Both the position numbers and the translations under genes were made by a program. The notes beneath the pieces were generated by a model. The model saw only the letters and a program-made list of their open reading frames with translations, did not search any database and was not told where the DNA came from. Positions 34,856-45,651 of a stretch of 64,000 bases of DNA are shown piece by piece; the stretch's first letter is position 1; every line of letters begins with the position of its first letter. Origin of the DNA: Azospirillum halopraeferens DSM 3675 (lineage in GTDB: Bacteria; Pseudomonadota; Alphaproteobacteria; Azospirillales; Azospirillaceae). The stretch lies in NCBI RefSeq assembly GCF_000429625.1, contig NZ_AUCF01000005.1:124001-188000 (forward strand), given 5' to 3'.

Positions 34856-35035
34856 ATGTCGGCACGCACCATCGTCCTGCTGGGGGTATGGATCCTGGTC
34901 ATGGTGCTGATCGGCACCCTGACGGTCGGGATGACGCCCGGCTTCTATCTCGGAACCACGGCGTTCTTCGCCGTGGTCGTGGCCGTGCTGATGGTGGTCA
35001 GCCGCGGTCGCTCCAATCATCACAGGCATTACTGA
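34856..35035 (+). CDS. Small two-helix membrane protein, function unknown
   Basis: A 59-residue protein with two hydrophobic segments (TIVLLGVWILVMVLIGTL and FFAVVVAVLMVVS) separated by a short turn, and a basic His-rich tail (SRGRSNHHRHY). ATG 34856 follows GGGGA six bases upstream. It stands alone in its direction and converges with pbpC. I do not recognise a family. Confidence 0.6.
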   Translation: MSARTIVLLGVWILVMVLIGTLTVGMTPGFYLGTTAFFAVVVAVLMVVSRGRSNHHRHY

Positions 35036-35046
35036 TTCGCTGACGA

Positions 35047-37185
35047 TCAATCCTCGGACCGCGCCGCCACGAACACGGTGGCCGTCGACACATTGCCGTC
35101 GGCGTCCAGCACCTTCACGTCCACGAACCCGGCCCCGTCCGGCCGCCAGGAGGCGCCGCGGCGCCAGTCACCGCCGCCCAGCGGCCGATCGTTGATGAGC
35201 CAGCGCAGGGGGCGCCGGCCGCCTTCCGCCCGCAGGGGCAGTGCCGCGAGTCGCCCCGCCTCCCCGCGGTCCCGGCCCAGGGACACCACCGACCCGTCCA
35301 CCGGAAAGGCGATCCGCAGGCGCCCCGCCGCCTCCGCCGCCCCGTGGCGGGCGACGGCCGGCGCGTCGGCGAAGCGGCGCAGGACCGGCGGCAGGTCGGC
35401 CGTGGTGCCGGTGATCACCCCCGGCGGCGGCCGGGCCGCCACCGCGGCGGGTCCCGCCCCGTCGGGCAGCAGGTCGAACAGGCGGAACAGCACCGGCGCC
35501 GCCGTCTCCAGCCCGACGCAGCGCAGGCACGGCGTGCCATCGGGCCGGCCCACCCAGACCCCCGCGGTGTGGCTGTCGGTGAAGCCGATGGCCCAGGCGT
35601 CGCGGTACCCGTAGGAGGTGCCGGTCTTGAAGGCGATGCGGCGGGCGTCGCCCGCCCCTTCCGGGTCGGCGTAGCCCGGCGGGCGCGGCGCCCCGCGCAG
35701 CACGCGGGCGACGTACCAGGCCGCCGACTCGCCCATCAGCGGTCCGCCATCCGCCGTCCCGGCAGAAGATCCGGCGCCCGCCGGCAGGGTGCGCAGGGGA
35801 GCCACGCCGCCGCCGTGGCTGAAGGCGCCGTAGAGGGTCACCAGCTCCTCCAGCGTCAGCCCGACGCCACCCAGCGCGATCGGCAGGGTCGGCCGCCCGA
35901 CCCGGCGGTCGAAGCGCAGCGTCACGCCCACCGCGCGCAGCGCCGCGTCGAAGCCCAGCGGCCCGACACGGTCGAGCAGCGCCACCGCCGGCACGTTCAG
36001 GGAGCGTTGCAGCGCCTCCCCCACCGTCACCTCGCCGGCGAAGCCGCCGCCGAAGTTCTCCGGGGCATAGCCGCCGAAGCGGCGGGGCACGTCGGCGATC
36101 ACCGTCATGGGGTGGACGATCAGCCGGTCGAAGGCCATGGCGTAGATGAACGGCTTCAGGGTGGAGCCGGGGGAGCGCACCGCCTGCACCATGTCGACCA
36201 TGCCGTTGCGCCGCTCGTCGAAATAGCCGCCCGACCCGACATAGGCGCGCACCTCCCGGGTGGCGTTGTCCACCACCAGCGCCGCCACCCCCGCCCGCGG
36301 GTCCAGCCCCTCCGCCAGCCGGTGCAGCAGCCCTTCCGCCGTTTCCTGCAAGCCGGCGTCGAGGGTGGTGACGATGCGCTCCTCGCCCGGCCGGGTGGCC
36401 CGCAGCCGCTCCGCCAGGTGCGGCGCCAGGAAGGGGAAGGGCCGGCGCGCCGACGGCACGGGCGCCGCCGCGGCGGCTTCGGCTGCGGCGGCGGTGAGCA
36501 GCCCGGCCCCGACGGCACGGTCCAGCACCTTGTCGCGCGCCCTGCGCACCCCGTCGCCGCCGCGGTCGGGGCGCAGCCGGGTCGGTGACTGGGGCAGCGC
36601 CACCAGCAGCGCCGCCTCGGCCGGGGTGAGATGGCGCGGCTCCTTGCCGAAATAGGCCAGCGACGCGGCCCTCACCCCCTCCAGATTGCCGCCGAAGGGC
36701 GCCAGCGTCAGATAGATGGCGAGGATCTCGTCCTTGGTGAACCGCCACTCCAGTTGCAGGGCGCGCGCCATCTCGATCAGCTTGGCGGCGACGGTGCGCG
36801 GCCGCGGCTCCAGCAGGCGGGCGGCCTGCATGGTCAGGGTCGAAGCGCCGGACACCACCTTGCCGTGCCACAGCGCCTGCCCTGCCGCGCGCACCACCGC
36901 CAGCGGGTCGACGCCGGGGTGCACCGCGAAGCGCTTGTCCTCATAGGCCACGAGCATGGCGCGGTAGAGCGGCGCCACCGCGTCGGGCGTCACGGCGAAG
37001 CGCCAGGCGTCGTCGCCGGCGGTGAAGGCGCGCAGCACCACCCCGTTGCGGTCCGCCACCTCCGCCGACCGGTCGTGGTAGCGCGTCAGGTCCGGCGGGA
37101 AGGCGCGGTCGAGACCGGCGGCGACGGCCAGCAGGACGAGACCCGCCGCAAGGGCGACGGCCCCCGCCCGCCCCATGGCCCGCAT
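35047..37185 (-). CDS. pbpC: Penicillin-binding protein 1C (glycosyltransferase/transpeptidase)
   Basis: A 712-residue class A PBP. An N-terminal membrane anchor (AVALAAGLVLLAVAAGL) precedes the glycosyltransferase domain with EDKRFAVHPGVD and GASTLTMQ, and the transpeptidase domain with SPGSTLKPF (SxxK), SLN and KTGTS. A C-terminal BiPBP_C domain follows (RLRIAFPVDGSVVSLG onward). It builds or repairs peptidoglycan in the periplasm. Start ATG 37185 is chosen so that the anchor is near the N-terminus; ATG 37176 is also possible. It follows the alpha-2-macroglobulin gene, a standard pairing. Confidence 0.93.
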   Translation of the reverse strand: MRAMGRAGAVALAAGLVLLAVAAGLDRAFPPDLTRYHDRSAEVADRNGVVLRAFTAGDDAWRFAVTPDAVAPLYRAMLVAYEDKRFAVHPGVDPLAVVRAAGQALWHGKVVSGASTLTMQAARLLEPRPRTVAAKLIEMARALQLEWRFTKDEILAIYLTLAPFGGNLEGVRAASLAYFGKEPRHLTPAEAALLVALPQSPTRLRPDRGGDGVRRARDKVLDRAVGAGLLTAAAAEAAAAAPVPSARRPFPFLAPHLAERLRATRPGEERIVTTLDAGLQETAEGLLHRLAEGLDPRAGVAALVVDNATREVRAYVGSGGYFDERRNGMVDMVQAVRSPGSTLKPFIYAMAFDRLIVHPMTVIADVPRRFGGYAPENFGGGFAGEVTVGEALQRSLNVPAVALLDRVGPLGFDAALRAVGVTLRFDRRVGRPTLPIALGGVGLTLEELVTLYGAFSHGGGVAPLRTLPAGAGSSAGTADGGPLMGESAAWYVARVLRGAPRPPGYADPEGAGDARRIAFKTGTSYGYRDAWAIGFTDSHTAGVWVGRPDGTPCLRCVGLETAAPVLFRLFDLLPDGAGPAAVAARPPPGVITGTTADLPPVLRRFADAPAVARHGAAEAAGRLRIAFPVDGSVVSLGRDRGEAGRLAALPLRAEGGRRPLRWLINDRPLGGGDWRRGASWRPDGAGFVDVKVLDADGNVSTATVFVAARSED

Positions 37186-37200
37186 GGGGAGGCGCGCGCG

Positions 37201-37225
37201 CCCTCCCCCGCGCCGCGGAGGAGGG
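37201..37225 (-). other. GC-rich hairpin between the alpha-2-macroglobulin gene and pbpC
   Basis: CCCTCCCCCGC and GCGGAGGAGGG pair with one mismatch around GCC. The right flank (to about 37,236), read on the minus strand, is CCCCCACCCTGACCCTCC, nearly the same as the flank of the aorB-aorC hairpin. It lies in the 100 bp spacer of the operon. Confidence 0.45.
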
Positions 37226-37285
37226 TCAGGGTGGGGGCTGTCCTCCGCCACTCCGGAACCCCGCTGTCCCGATGGTTGCCGACCG

Positions 37286-40200
37286 TTACGGCGCCCGCAC
37301 CGACACCCGTCCGGCCGGCCCGCGGGCGGCGAGATAGGGGCGGTACATGTCTTCCACATAGGCACCGGGACGGGCGAAATCACCGGCGGTCACGGCGCGG
37401 ACGAGGTAGACCAGACGGAAGGACGGGCTGTCGGCCGTCAGGTCCACCGCCGCCACGAACCGGTCGTCGCGGTAGTCCACATGGCGCACCGCGCTCAGCT
37501 CCCCCAGCCAGGAGAGGTCGCCGAGCTGGGCGCTGTCGGCCAGCCGCACGTTCTCGATCTCGAAGCCGGCGGGCAGCAGGTCGACCACCAGCGCCTGATG
37601 GTCCAGACGCTCGGTCGAGCGGCCCTCCAGGATCACCACCAGCATCTCGTTCTGCGCCACCACCGGGCCGTCCGGCGACGGCTTGCCGCCGGCGCCGGCG
37701 TCCAGCGGCGTGCCGTCCATGGCGAAGACACGGCGGTGGATGGTCATGCCCGCCTCCTCCGGCGGCTGCGGGTCGGCCGGCACGCCGGCGACGGTGACCA
37801 CCTGGTGCAGCGGCTCCGTCCCGGCGTTGGTCACGCTGAACGGGGCGGCCGGGTCGATGCGGCGGTAGAAGGGCTTGCTGCCCTCCATCGTGGCGCCGTC
37901 CAGGGTCAGGCGCATGGGACCGGCGCGGTCGATCAGGGCGCGCGCCGCCAGCAGCAGCCACGCCTGCTCCTGGGTGCTGGTGCGGTGCTGCGCGGCATAG
38001 GCCTTGTGCAGGCGCGTTGCGGCGGCCAGCAGGCGGTCGCGGTCGACGGCGCCGCTTTCCGCCATCAGCGCCACCACCCCGGCCTCGTCGCGCACCGCCG
38101 ACCCGTAGTCGCGCAGGCTGGCCTGGACGACGCGGGCGTGGTTGAGGCCGGCGAAGGCGTCGGCGGCGCGCGCCCCGTCGCCCAGCGCCGCCAGGGCCGC
38201 CGCCACCTGGGCGCGCGCCAGATCGGTCTGCAGGCGCGTCCAGTAGGTCTCCTGGAAATAGCGGACCGCGGCGATGTCGGTGGCGCCGGCGCGCGCCAGC
38301 ACCAGCAGCGCGTAGGCGCGGGCCGGCAGTTCCTCCTCCTCGTACCACGAGTTGTCGACGAGCTGCTTCAGCCACTCCAGCCCCTTGCGATAGCCGAAGT
38401 CGGGCACGGAATACCCGGCGCCGCGGGCGCGGCCGAGGAAGTCCATCACGTAGGGCGTCAGCCACAGATCGCCGTCGCCGCGCGGCGACCACATGGCGAA
38501 GGAACCGTCCGGCCGCTGCATGGTCATCACCCGCTCCACCGCCCGGCGGACGCGGCCCTTCAGCGCCTCATCCCCGGCCAGCCCCAGGGCCTGCGCCACG
38601 TCGTTGACGTACAGCAGCGGCAGCGCCCGGCTGGTCACCTGCTCGGCGCAGCCGTAGGGGTAGCGGTCGAGCGCCAGCAGCAGCCCCGGCACGTCCAGTT
38701 CCGGCAGCGGGCTGATCGACAGGGCCACCGTCGCGGTGCCGGGCACCATGCCGGCGGTGATGTCGGGGGTGGCGGTGAAGCTCTTCTCCGGTGCCAGCCG
38801 GGCGACCAGGCGGCGGGTCGCCACCGGGTTGGCCGGGCGCACCGTGATGTCCCACTGCCGCTCCAGCCGCAGGCCGTCCGGCCCCTCCACCGTCATGGTC
38901 AGGCTGCCGGTGCCGACGCCGGTGGCGGTCAGCACCCGCGGCGCCGTCGCCCGCCGGCCGGGGGCCAGGCCGGGCACGGAAAAGGCGCCGTCCTCCAGCG
39001 CCACAGCCCCGGCGGCGGTCACGGTGACGGCGTAGTCGCCGGCCGCCCCGTGCAGGTTGTCGAGCGTCGCCAGCACCTGCGCCCGGTCGCCGGGGGCGAG
39101 GAAGCGGGGCAGCGACAGGTCGGCCACCACGGGGTCGCGCACCTGCATGCGCGCCTCGGCACGGCCCACCTTGCCGTCGCTCCACGCCACCGCCATCAGC
39201 CGCAGCCGACCCTGGAAATCCGGCAGGTCGAGCGGGATGCTGACCGTTCCGCCCTCCCCCACCGGCCGGATGCCGGAGAACAGCGACACCACCCGCGTCG
39301 TCTTCTGGGGCAGGGTGCCCACCTGGCGCACCCGCTGAGCATCACCGCCGCTGCGGATGCGGCCGCGCTGGGCGCCGGAGGGGTCGATCAGCTTGCCGTA
39401 GACGTCGCGCAGATCGACGGCGAGCTGGCGCTTGCCGAGATAGTAGTCGTTGGGATCGGGCGACGCGTAATCGGTCAGTTGCAGCACCGCCTCGTCCACC
39501 GCCGCCAGGGTCACGAAGGCCGGCGTCCCCGGCTCCGCCCCCGCAACGGTGACCTCGACATCGACGGTGCGCCGCGGCTCGCTGTTCTCCGGCGCCGCCA
39601 GCGCCACGTCGAGTGACCGGGGCTCCGGGTCCATGGCCAGCCACGACAGGCCCAGGGCGCGCCGCGGCGGGCCCTTGTGCCCCGGCTCCGGCACCGCGAA
39701 GGCCGTGGCGGTCACATAGACGCCGGCGGTCCAGGAGGGATCAACGGGGATTTCCAGAAAGGCGCCCTCCGGCCCGATGGGGCGGGTGATCGCCCGGTGC
39801 ACCCGGCGGTCGGCGACGGCCACCAGCACCTGGCTGCGGTAGGGCGGCTTGACGTAGACCCAGGCGGATTCGCCGCCCCGGTAGGCGGGCAGCATGACCG
39901 TCACGTCCACCTTGTCCGGCCGGTCGCCGGCGCTGGGGCTGACCCACCAGCCGGCGGCGAAGCGCAGGCTGGTGGCCACGCCGGTGGCGCGGTCGAACAC
40001 CTCCAGCCGGTAGCGCCCGGCGGCGACCGGTTCTTCCAGCGTCGCCGGCGCCTCGGCGCCGACCCGCAGCGAACCGCCGGTCAGGCGGCGGTCGCGCACC
40101 GCCATCTCGTAATCCCAGCGGCCGTTGGCCTGGAACCAGACGTAGTCGTACTCCTCCTCGAACAGCTCGTAGGAGAGGTCGCCGGCCGCCACGGTCGTGC

Positions 40201-42076
40201 CGTCCGGCGCCACGGCGATGATGTCGAAGGCGACGGTCGCCCCCTCGGGCACGGCGTCACCTTCGAAATGCGGCCGCACCCCGATGGCGAAGGGCTGATG
40301 ATGCACGGGCAGCACCAGTTCCCGGTTTACCGGGCGGCCGCCGATGTCGAACAGGGTGGCGCGCACCACCGCCTCCAGCGGGCGGGTGCTGTCGGGATGG
40401 TCGTCCAGCGCCGCGTCCACCACGGCGGTTCCGGCGTCGTCGGTGGTGAAGCCGGGCAGTTCGCTGCGCACGGGCAGGAACTCCTCCTGCGCCAGCCCGA
40501 ATCGGAAGCCGGGATGCTGCGGGTAGGGCGCCGCGGCGGCCCGCAGGGTCAGGGTCAGTTCACCCGGCAGGCCGGCCGCGGCGGCGCCGTAGAAGAACCG
40601 GGCGTCGATGTCCAGCGGCACCGGGGTGCCGGTCTCCAGCGCCTCGGCGTCGCTGCGCAGCGTGAACTCCAGGCGCGGCGGCACGAAGTCCTCGACCAGG
40701 AAGTCGGCGCGGCCCACGGCGGCGCCGTCCGGGTCGGTGTGGGCGGTGACGCTCCACTGGCCGGTGTAGGCGCTGACGGGAATGGCGATGCGGGTGGCGT
40801 AGGCGCCCGACCCCGCATCAGTGACGCTGCGCCGCTCCACCTCGAAGCCGTCGGGGCGCAGCACCTTCAGGGTGAGCGGCAGACCGGTCACCGCGCGGGC
40901 GTCGGCGTCGCGCAGCAGCAGCGCCAGGTTCACCGTCTCACCCGGCCGGTAGATGCCGCGCTCGGGGTAGAGGAAGGCGTCCAGCGGACCCGGCGCCTCG
41001 CGCCCGCCGACGCCGCGGTCGGACAGGTCGAAGGCAGGGGCCGACAGGTCCAGGAAGCTGAAGTCGCCCGAGCCATGGTAGGCGAACAGGGCCTGCGCCG
41101 ACCCGCCGCCGCTGCCGCGCAGCAGGCCGGCGTCGAAGCGGGCCATGCCGTCGGGCCCGGTCTGCGCCGTGCCCAGCTCGGCGTTGTTGCGCGCCAGCAG
41201 GCGCAGCTCGACCCCGGCGACCGGATCGGCGGTGGCCAGGGAGCGGGCGAAGACCAGCAGCCCGTCCTCCCCCTGGATGGTGCTGAGCCCCAGGTCGGAC
41301 ACGACGAACCACTGGGTCGCCTTGCTCTCCCACTCCGGCTTGCGCACCGCGTCGGCGGTGGCGACGGCGATGTAGACGCCGGGCTTCAGGGTGCCCAGCA
41401 CGGCGTCGATGGGAAAGGCGGTGACCACCGGGGCGTTGCGCACCGCGTCCACCGCCATCTCGCCGCGCCACACCTCCTCGCCGGCGCGCCCGACGATCTC
41501 GCCCACGTCGTAATCGGAGAGCTGCTGGGTGATGCGGCCGTAGTAGATCTGCTCCACCAGGTTACGGTCGTTGATGCGCAGCACCTGCAACCGGGCGCGG
41601 TCAACGTTGACGGTGCGCAGCGGCAGCCCCTCCGACCCGACGCGCGGCAGGATGTAGCCGGCGCCGCGGAAGGCCAGAGCCGGCGCGCGGTCGGGAACCT
41701 CCACCGCGTGGCTCTCGGCGGTGGCCAGGCGCAGGCCGGAGGCCCCGGGCAGCCCCTCGCGCAGCAGCAGACGGTAGCGCTTGCCGTGCTCCGGCCCCTC
41801 GATGCACAGGGTGCGGTCGCGCGGCACCGCCGCGGTCTCCACCGCGTCGCCGCCGGCGGCCGGCCGCACCTCCACATAGGCGCGGTAGTCGACGGCGCGG
41901 GACTTCTCCAGCCGGTCGGAGAAGGTCACGCAGACCTGCGGCAGATCCCGCTCCGCCACCACCTCCACCCCGGCGACGGCCAGGCCGGAAGGCACCGGGG
42001 GCGGCGGATCGGCGGCCAGCGCCGGACCGGACAGGGCAACGACAACCGCGAAGACCCGCGCCAACAGACGCCGCAT
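37286..42076 (-). CDS. Bacterial alpha-2-macroglobulin with thioester motif
   Basis: A 1596-residue periplasmic protein. A signal peptide (MRRLLARVFAVVVALSGPALAAD) is followed by MG domains and, at about residue 1140, the thioester motif YGCAEQVT, which traps attacking proteases covalently. Later come the alpha-helical thioester domain and a C-terminal domain ending GPAGRVSVRAP. The pairing with PBP1C is widely conserved; the two are thought to guard and repair the envelope after damage. There is no lipobox cysteine, so it is probably soluble in the periplasm, unlike E. coli YfhM. ATG 42076 is chosen because it begins the signal peptide. Confidence 0.93.
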   Translation of the reverse strand: MRRLLARVFAVVVALSGPALAADPPPPVPSGLAVAGVEVVAERDLPQVCVTFSDRLEKSRAVDYRAYVEVRPAAGGDAVETAAVPRDRTLCIEGPEHGKRYRLLLREGLPGASGLRLATAESHAVEVPDRAPALAFRGAGYILPRVGSEGLPLRTVNVDRARLQVLRINDRNLVEQIYYGRITQQLSDYDVGEIVGRAGEEVWRGEMAVDAVRNAPVVTAFPIDAVLGTLKPGVYIAVATADAVRKPEWESKATQWFVVSDLGLSTIQGEDGLLVFARSLATADPVAGVELRLLARNNAELGTAQTGPDGMARFDAGLLRGSGGGSAQALFAYHGSGDFSFLDLSAPAFDLSDRGVGGREAPGPLDAFLYPERGIYRPGETVNLALLLRDADARAVTGLPLTLKVLRPDGFEVERRSVTDAGSGAYATRIAIPVSAYTGQWSVTAHTDPDGAAVGRADFLVEDFVPPRLEFTLRSDAEALETGTPVPLDIDARFFYGAAAAGLPGELTLTLRAAAAPYPQHPGFRFGLAQEEFLPVRSELPGFTTDDAGTAVVDAALDDHPDSTRPLEAVVRATLFDIGGRPVNRELVLPVHHQPFAIGVRPHFEGDAVPEGATVAFDIIAVAPDGTTVAAGDLSYELFEEEYDYVWFQANGRWDYEMAVRDRRLTGGSLRVGAEAPATLEEPVAAGRYRLEVFDRATGVATSLRFAAGWWVSPSAGDRPDKVDVTVMLPAYRGGESAWVYVKPPYRSQVLVAVADRRVHRAITRPIGPEGAFLEIPVDPSWTAGVYVTATAFAVPEPGHKGPPRRALGLSWLAMDPEPRSLDVALAAPENSEPRRTVDVEVTVAGAEPGTPAFVTLAAVDEAVLQLTDYASPDPNDYYLGKRQLAVDLRDVYGKLIDPSGAQRGRIRSGGDAQRVRQVGTLPQKTTRVVSLFSGIRPVGEGGTVSIPLDLPDFQGRLRLMAVAWSDGKVGRAEARMQVRDPVVADLSLPRFLAPGDRAQVLATLDNLHGAAGDYAVTVTAAGAVALEDGAFSVPGLAPGRRATAPRVLTATGVGTGSLTMTVEGPDGLRLERQWDITVRPANPVATRRLVARLAPEKSFTATPDITAGMVPGTATVALSISPLPELDVPGLLLALDRYPYGCAEQVTSRALPLLYVNDVAQALGLAGDEALKGRVRRAVERVMTMQRPDGSFAMWSPRGDGDLWLTPYVMDFLGRARGAGYSVPDFGYRKGLEWLKQLVDNSWYEEEELPARAYALLVLARAGATDIAAVRYFQETYWTRLQTDLARAQVAAALAALGDGARAADAFAGLNHARVVQASLRDYGSAVRDEAGVVALMAESGAVDRDRLLAAATRLHKAYAAQHRTSTQEQAWLLLAARALIDRAGPMRLTLDGATMEGSKPFYRRIDPAAPFSVTNAGTEPLHQVVTVAGVPADPQPPEEAGMTIHRRVFAMDGTPLDAGAGGKPSPDGPVVAQNEMLVVILEGRSTERLDHQALVVDLLPAGFEIENVRLADSAQLGDLSWLGELSAVRHVDYRDDRFVAAVDLTADSPSFRLVYLVRAVTAGDFARPGAYVEDMYRPYLAARGPAGRVSVRAP

Positions 42077-42306
42077 GACCGCAAGGGCTCCCGAACCCGA
42101 AAGTTGAGTGGCGGGAGTATGCCGAAAAGCCGGGATGTCCGCCATGGGCAACACCCCGGCCGCCGCAGGTCGCACGACCCGGCAATCCGGACCCGGCAAT
42201 TCCTGCCCCGTGGCCGCCGCACCCCGGCGTTTTCAACGGCTTGGCCATGGCCCGCAGCGTGCATGGAACCGCGCGGTACGGCACGACGTCACCGAAGGTG
42301 GAGCAC

Positions 42307-43011
42307 ATGGACGGAATCGGCAGCGTCAGCGGGATGGTCGCCGGCCTCCAACAGTCGATCGACAGCGCCCTGAAGAAGATCCAGTCGGAGGCCGCCCTCA
42401 ACGACCCCGCTCCGGAGAACGTCGAGCGGTTCGAACAGAACGTCCGCAAGTCGTCGATCAACGCCACCCCGTTCGCCACGAACATGGGGACGCTGGTTCA
42501 GGACAAGAGCCGGCTGAACGCCTTCAGCATTCTGGGCAAGAACGATCCCGTGGACTTCTACAAGTTCACGGTGAGCAGCGCCGGGGAGGTGGCGCTGGGC
42601 CGCGTCGGCGACGCCGGCGTGCGGGTCCAGTTGATGGACAAGGGCGGCAAGGTGCTGGCCGACAGCAACGAGAAGGCGGGCGACGCCTTCGAAGCCTACA
42701 AGAAGCTGGCCGGCGGCAACATGGTGCTGGACCGCGGCGACTACACCATCCGCGTCACCCGCGAACCCGGCGTGCCGGCCGGGCAGGAGAAACAATACGC
42801 CCTGCAGCTCCGCCAGGGCACCTTCACGCAGGATTACGACACCTTCGCCAAGCAGCCGGACCCCAAGGGCGACGTCCCGTCCTACGTCCGCGCCCTGAAG
42901 CAGTTGCTGACCGGCGGCACCAACCCGACCACGTCGCGCATCGGCCTGCTGCTGGGCGGCCCGGCCGCCGCGGGACGCACGCGCGGCGGCATGTTCGACG
43001 GGCTGTTCTGA
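42307..43011 (+). CDS. PPC-domain-like protein, function unknown
   Basis: A 234-residue protein. Residues about 75-190 (NAFSILGKNDPVDFYKFTVSSAGEVALGRVG ... LDRGDYTIRVTREPG ... KQYALQL) resemble bacterial pre-peptidase C-terminal domains, beta-sandwich modules usually found on secreted proteins. No signal peptide is visible, so export, if any, is by another route. ATG 42307 follows GGTGGAG. It is divergent from the alpha-2-macroglobulin gene. Its C-terminus is GGMFDGLF. Confidence 0.65.
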   Translation: MDGIGSVSGMVAGLQQSIDSALKKIQSEAALNDPAPENVERFEQNVRKSSINATPFATNMGTLVQDKSRLNAFSILGKNDPVDFYKFTVSSAGEVALGRVGDAGVRVQLMDKGGKVLADSNEKAGDAFEAYKKLAGGNMVLDRGDYTIRVTREPGVPAGQEKQYALQLRQGTFTQDYDTFAKQPDPKGDVPSYVRALKQLLTGGTNPTTSRIGLLLGGPAAAGRTRGGMFDGLF

Positions 43012-43026
43012 AGGGGGCTGTTCTGA
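43000..43026 (+). repeat. Direct repeat across the stop codon of the PPC-like gene
   Basis: GGGCTGTTCTGA occurs at 43000-43011 (encoding the last residues and stop) and again at 43015-43026. It looks like a recent 15 bp tandem duplication. Confidence 0.6.
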
Positions 43027-43039
43027 GGGGGCCGGCGGG

Positions 43040-43255
43040 TCAGGCGGCCGACGCCAGAGTGCGGGTGTCGGTCAGGCGGGTGTAGCCGTCGCGCTCGTCG
43101 CGCAGGCTGGACAGCAGATCGGCGAGGCTGTCGCGCACGAAGATGTCCTCGTGGCCGTCCAGCTTCTCCTTGGTAACCCGAATGAACTCATCCAAAAGAG
43201 CGACGTGAACCTGCGAAGCGGTCTTGATCTGCTGCGAAACATGAGCGTCGAACAT
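43040..43255 (-). CDS. Small helical protein, function unknown
   Basis: A 71-residue protein (starts MFDAHVSQQIKTASQVHVALL). A perfect GGAGG lies five bases before ATG 43255, so it is real. It is acidic and helical (EFIRVTKEKLDGHEDIFVRDSLADLLSSLRDERDGYTRL), with no membrane segment. No family recognised. The spacer upstream (43256-43440) is AT-richer than average and probably holds its promoter. Confidence 0.7.
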   Translation of the reverse strand: MFDAHVSQQIKTASQVHVALLDEFIRVTKEKLDGHEDIFVRDSLADLLSSLRDERDGYTRLTDTRTLASAA

Positions 43256-43440
43256 CGCTACCTCCTTCGATGGGCCAGTGAATACCGGGCCGCGTCTTGA
43301 TGTCTTCACTTTGATCGACAGCGGTTAACGAGTTACTAACGAGCCGTGCCGGCGGATATGCTCTTGGGTATTACCACCGCCCGGAGACATAGTCCGCTCT
43401 GTTCTTTCGTTGGATTACCCCATTCGTTCGGGCGGTGGGA

Positions 43441-43695
43441 TCAGGCTGCGGCGCCGAACACGGGGCTGCCGCCGGCGCGGGCCAGGGCACGGGTGCGGGC
43501 ACGGCTGAGCAGGGGGCGGGCGAACGCCGCCAGGAGTGACGGGGCCGGCGTCGGCTCCAGGTCCGGGTCGGGGCCTTCCATCAGCAGCATCCCCTCCCCC
43601 GCCGGCCCCAGGATGGTCCAGCCGCGGGCCAGCAGATCGGCCGCGCGCGGCTTGGCGATGCGGGCGCGGACGCGGTCCGTCACGAGCGTATCCAT
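43441..43695 (-). CDS. Small protein, function unknown
   Basis: An 84-residue protein starting [32 protein letters not shown] Shine-Dalgarno six bases before ATG 43695 supports it. The C-terminus is basic and Ala-rich. I recognise no domain. It is transcribed away from fumC and in the same direction as the 71-residue gene, with 185 bp between them. Confidence 0.6.
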   Translation of the reverse strand: MDTLVTDRVRARIAKPRAADLLARGWTILGPAGEGMLLMEGPDPDLEPTPAPSLLAAFARPLLSRARTRALARAGGSPVFGAAA

Positions 43696-43878
43696 GCGAC
43701 ACCTCCGTGTGAATCAGCGATCGTTTCGAGCTCTGGTACCGGCAGTGTGTCGGCCAATCATGAACAAATCAAGAACATATTCGGCGAACCGCACCCCGGC
43801 CGGGCACCGGCCCTTGCCGGCGCGGCACCGGCGGCAAAGATTGGCGGGAACGGACACGACAACGACAGGATGCAGGCG

Positions 43879-45279
<1,401 letters not shown>

Positions 45280-45280
45280 A

Positions 45281-45296
45281 CCGCCGTCACCGGCGG
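45281..45296 (+). terminator. Possible terminator hairpin of fumC
   Basis: CCGCCG-TCAC-CGGCGG directly follows the fumC stop. It has no T-run, so termination would be weak or factor-dependent. A further GGCCGGCC-rich inverted repeat lies at 45308-45343. Confidence 0.35.
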
Positions 45297-45315
45297 ATCG
45301 TCAACGGGCCGGCCG

Positions 45316-45537
45316 TCACCGGCGATGGTCGGCCGGCCGGCCGTGCGTCTGAACCCGGCTTTTCCGGCCGGCGAACCCGCCGCCGCCGTCGGGGGTGCCG
45401 CTGCGGGGCGCCGGGATCACCTTAGCCACCGCCTTGCCACGGCGGGTGATGGTCAGCGTTTCACCCGTCCCGGCAATCCGGGCCATCACGTCCAGGCACT
45501 TCGCCTTGAATTCCGGGGCCGTCATCGTGCGCATCAT
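45316..45537 (-). pseudogene. Phd/YefM-type antitoxin with decayed C-terminus
   Basis: A 73-residue reading frame. The N-terminal half (MTAPEFKAKCLDVMARIAGTGETLTITRRGKAVAKVIPAP) is a clear Phd/YefM DNA-binding domain, with a GGGAG Shine-Dalgarno. After PAP the frame turns into GGGGFAGRKSRVQTHGRPADHRR, which does not look like a toxin-binding tail. In the neighbouring frame the same DNA reads GFRRTAGRPTIAGDGRPVDDP, which resembles the usual tail (AGxxTIxGDIxxPxD). This points to a frameshift. No toxin gene is adjacent. It might still act as a free DNA-binding protein. Confidence 0.6.
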
Positions 45538-45651
45538 CGCCCGTCTCCCTGGTTTGCGGATGGGTGTTCAGGGACCATGGGGCGGCGGGCGGGCCGGGCA
45601 AGGGCTAATCGCGGCGATTCCCTCCGCGGGAGAATCATTCCGACCCATCGG

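Noticed and set aside
39677..42373. Long plus-strand reading frame (898 codons) opposite the alpha-2-macroglobulin gene
   Set aside because: It is the antisense shadow of a real gene in GC-rich DNA. Its composition (Gly/Arg/Gln/His-rich) has no domain, and there is no start signal.
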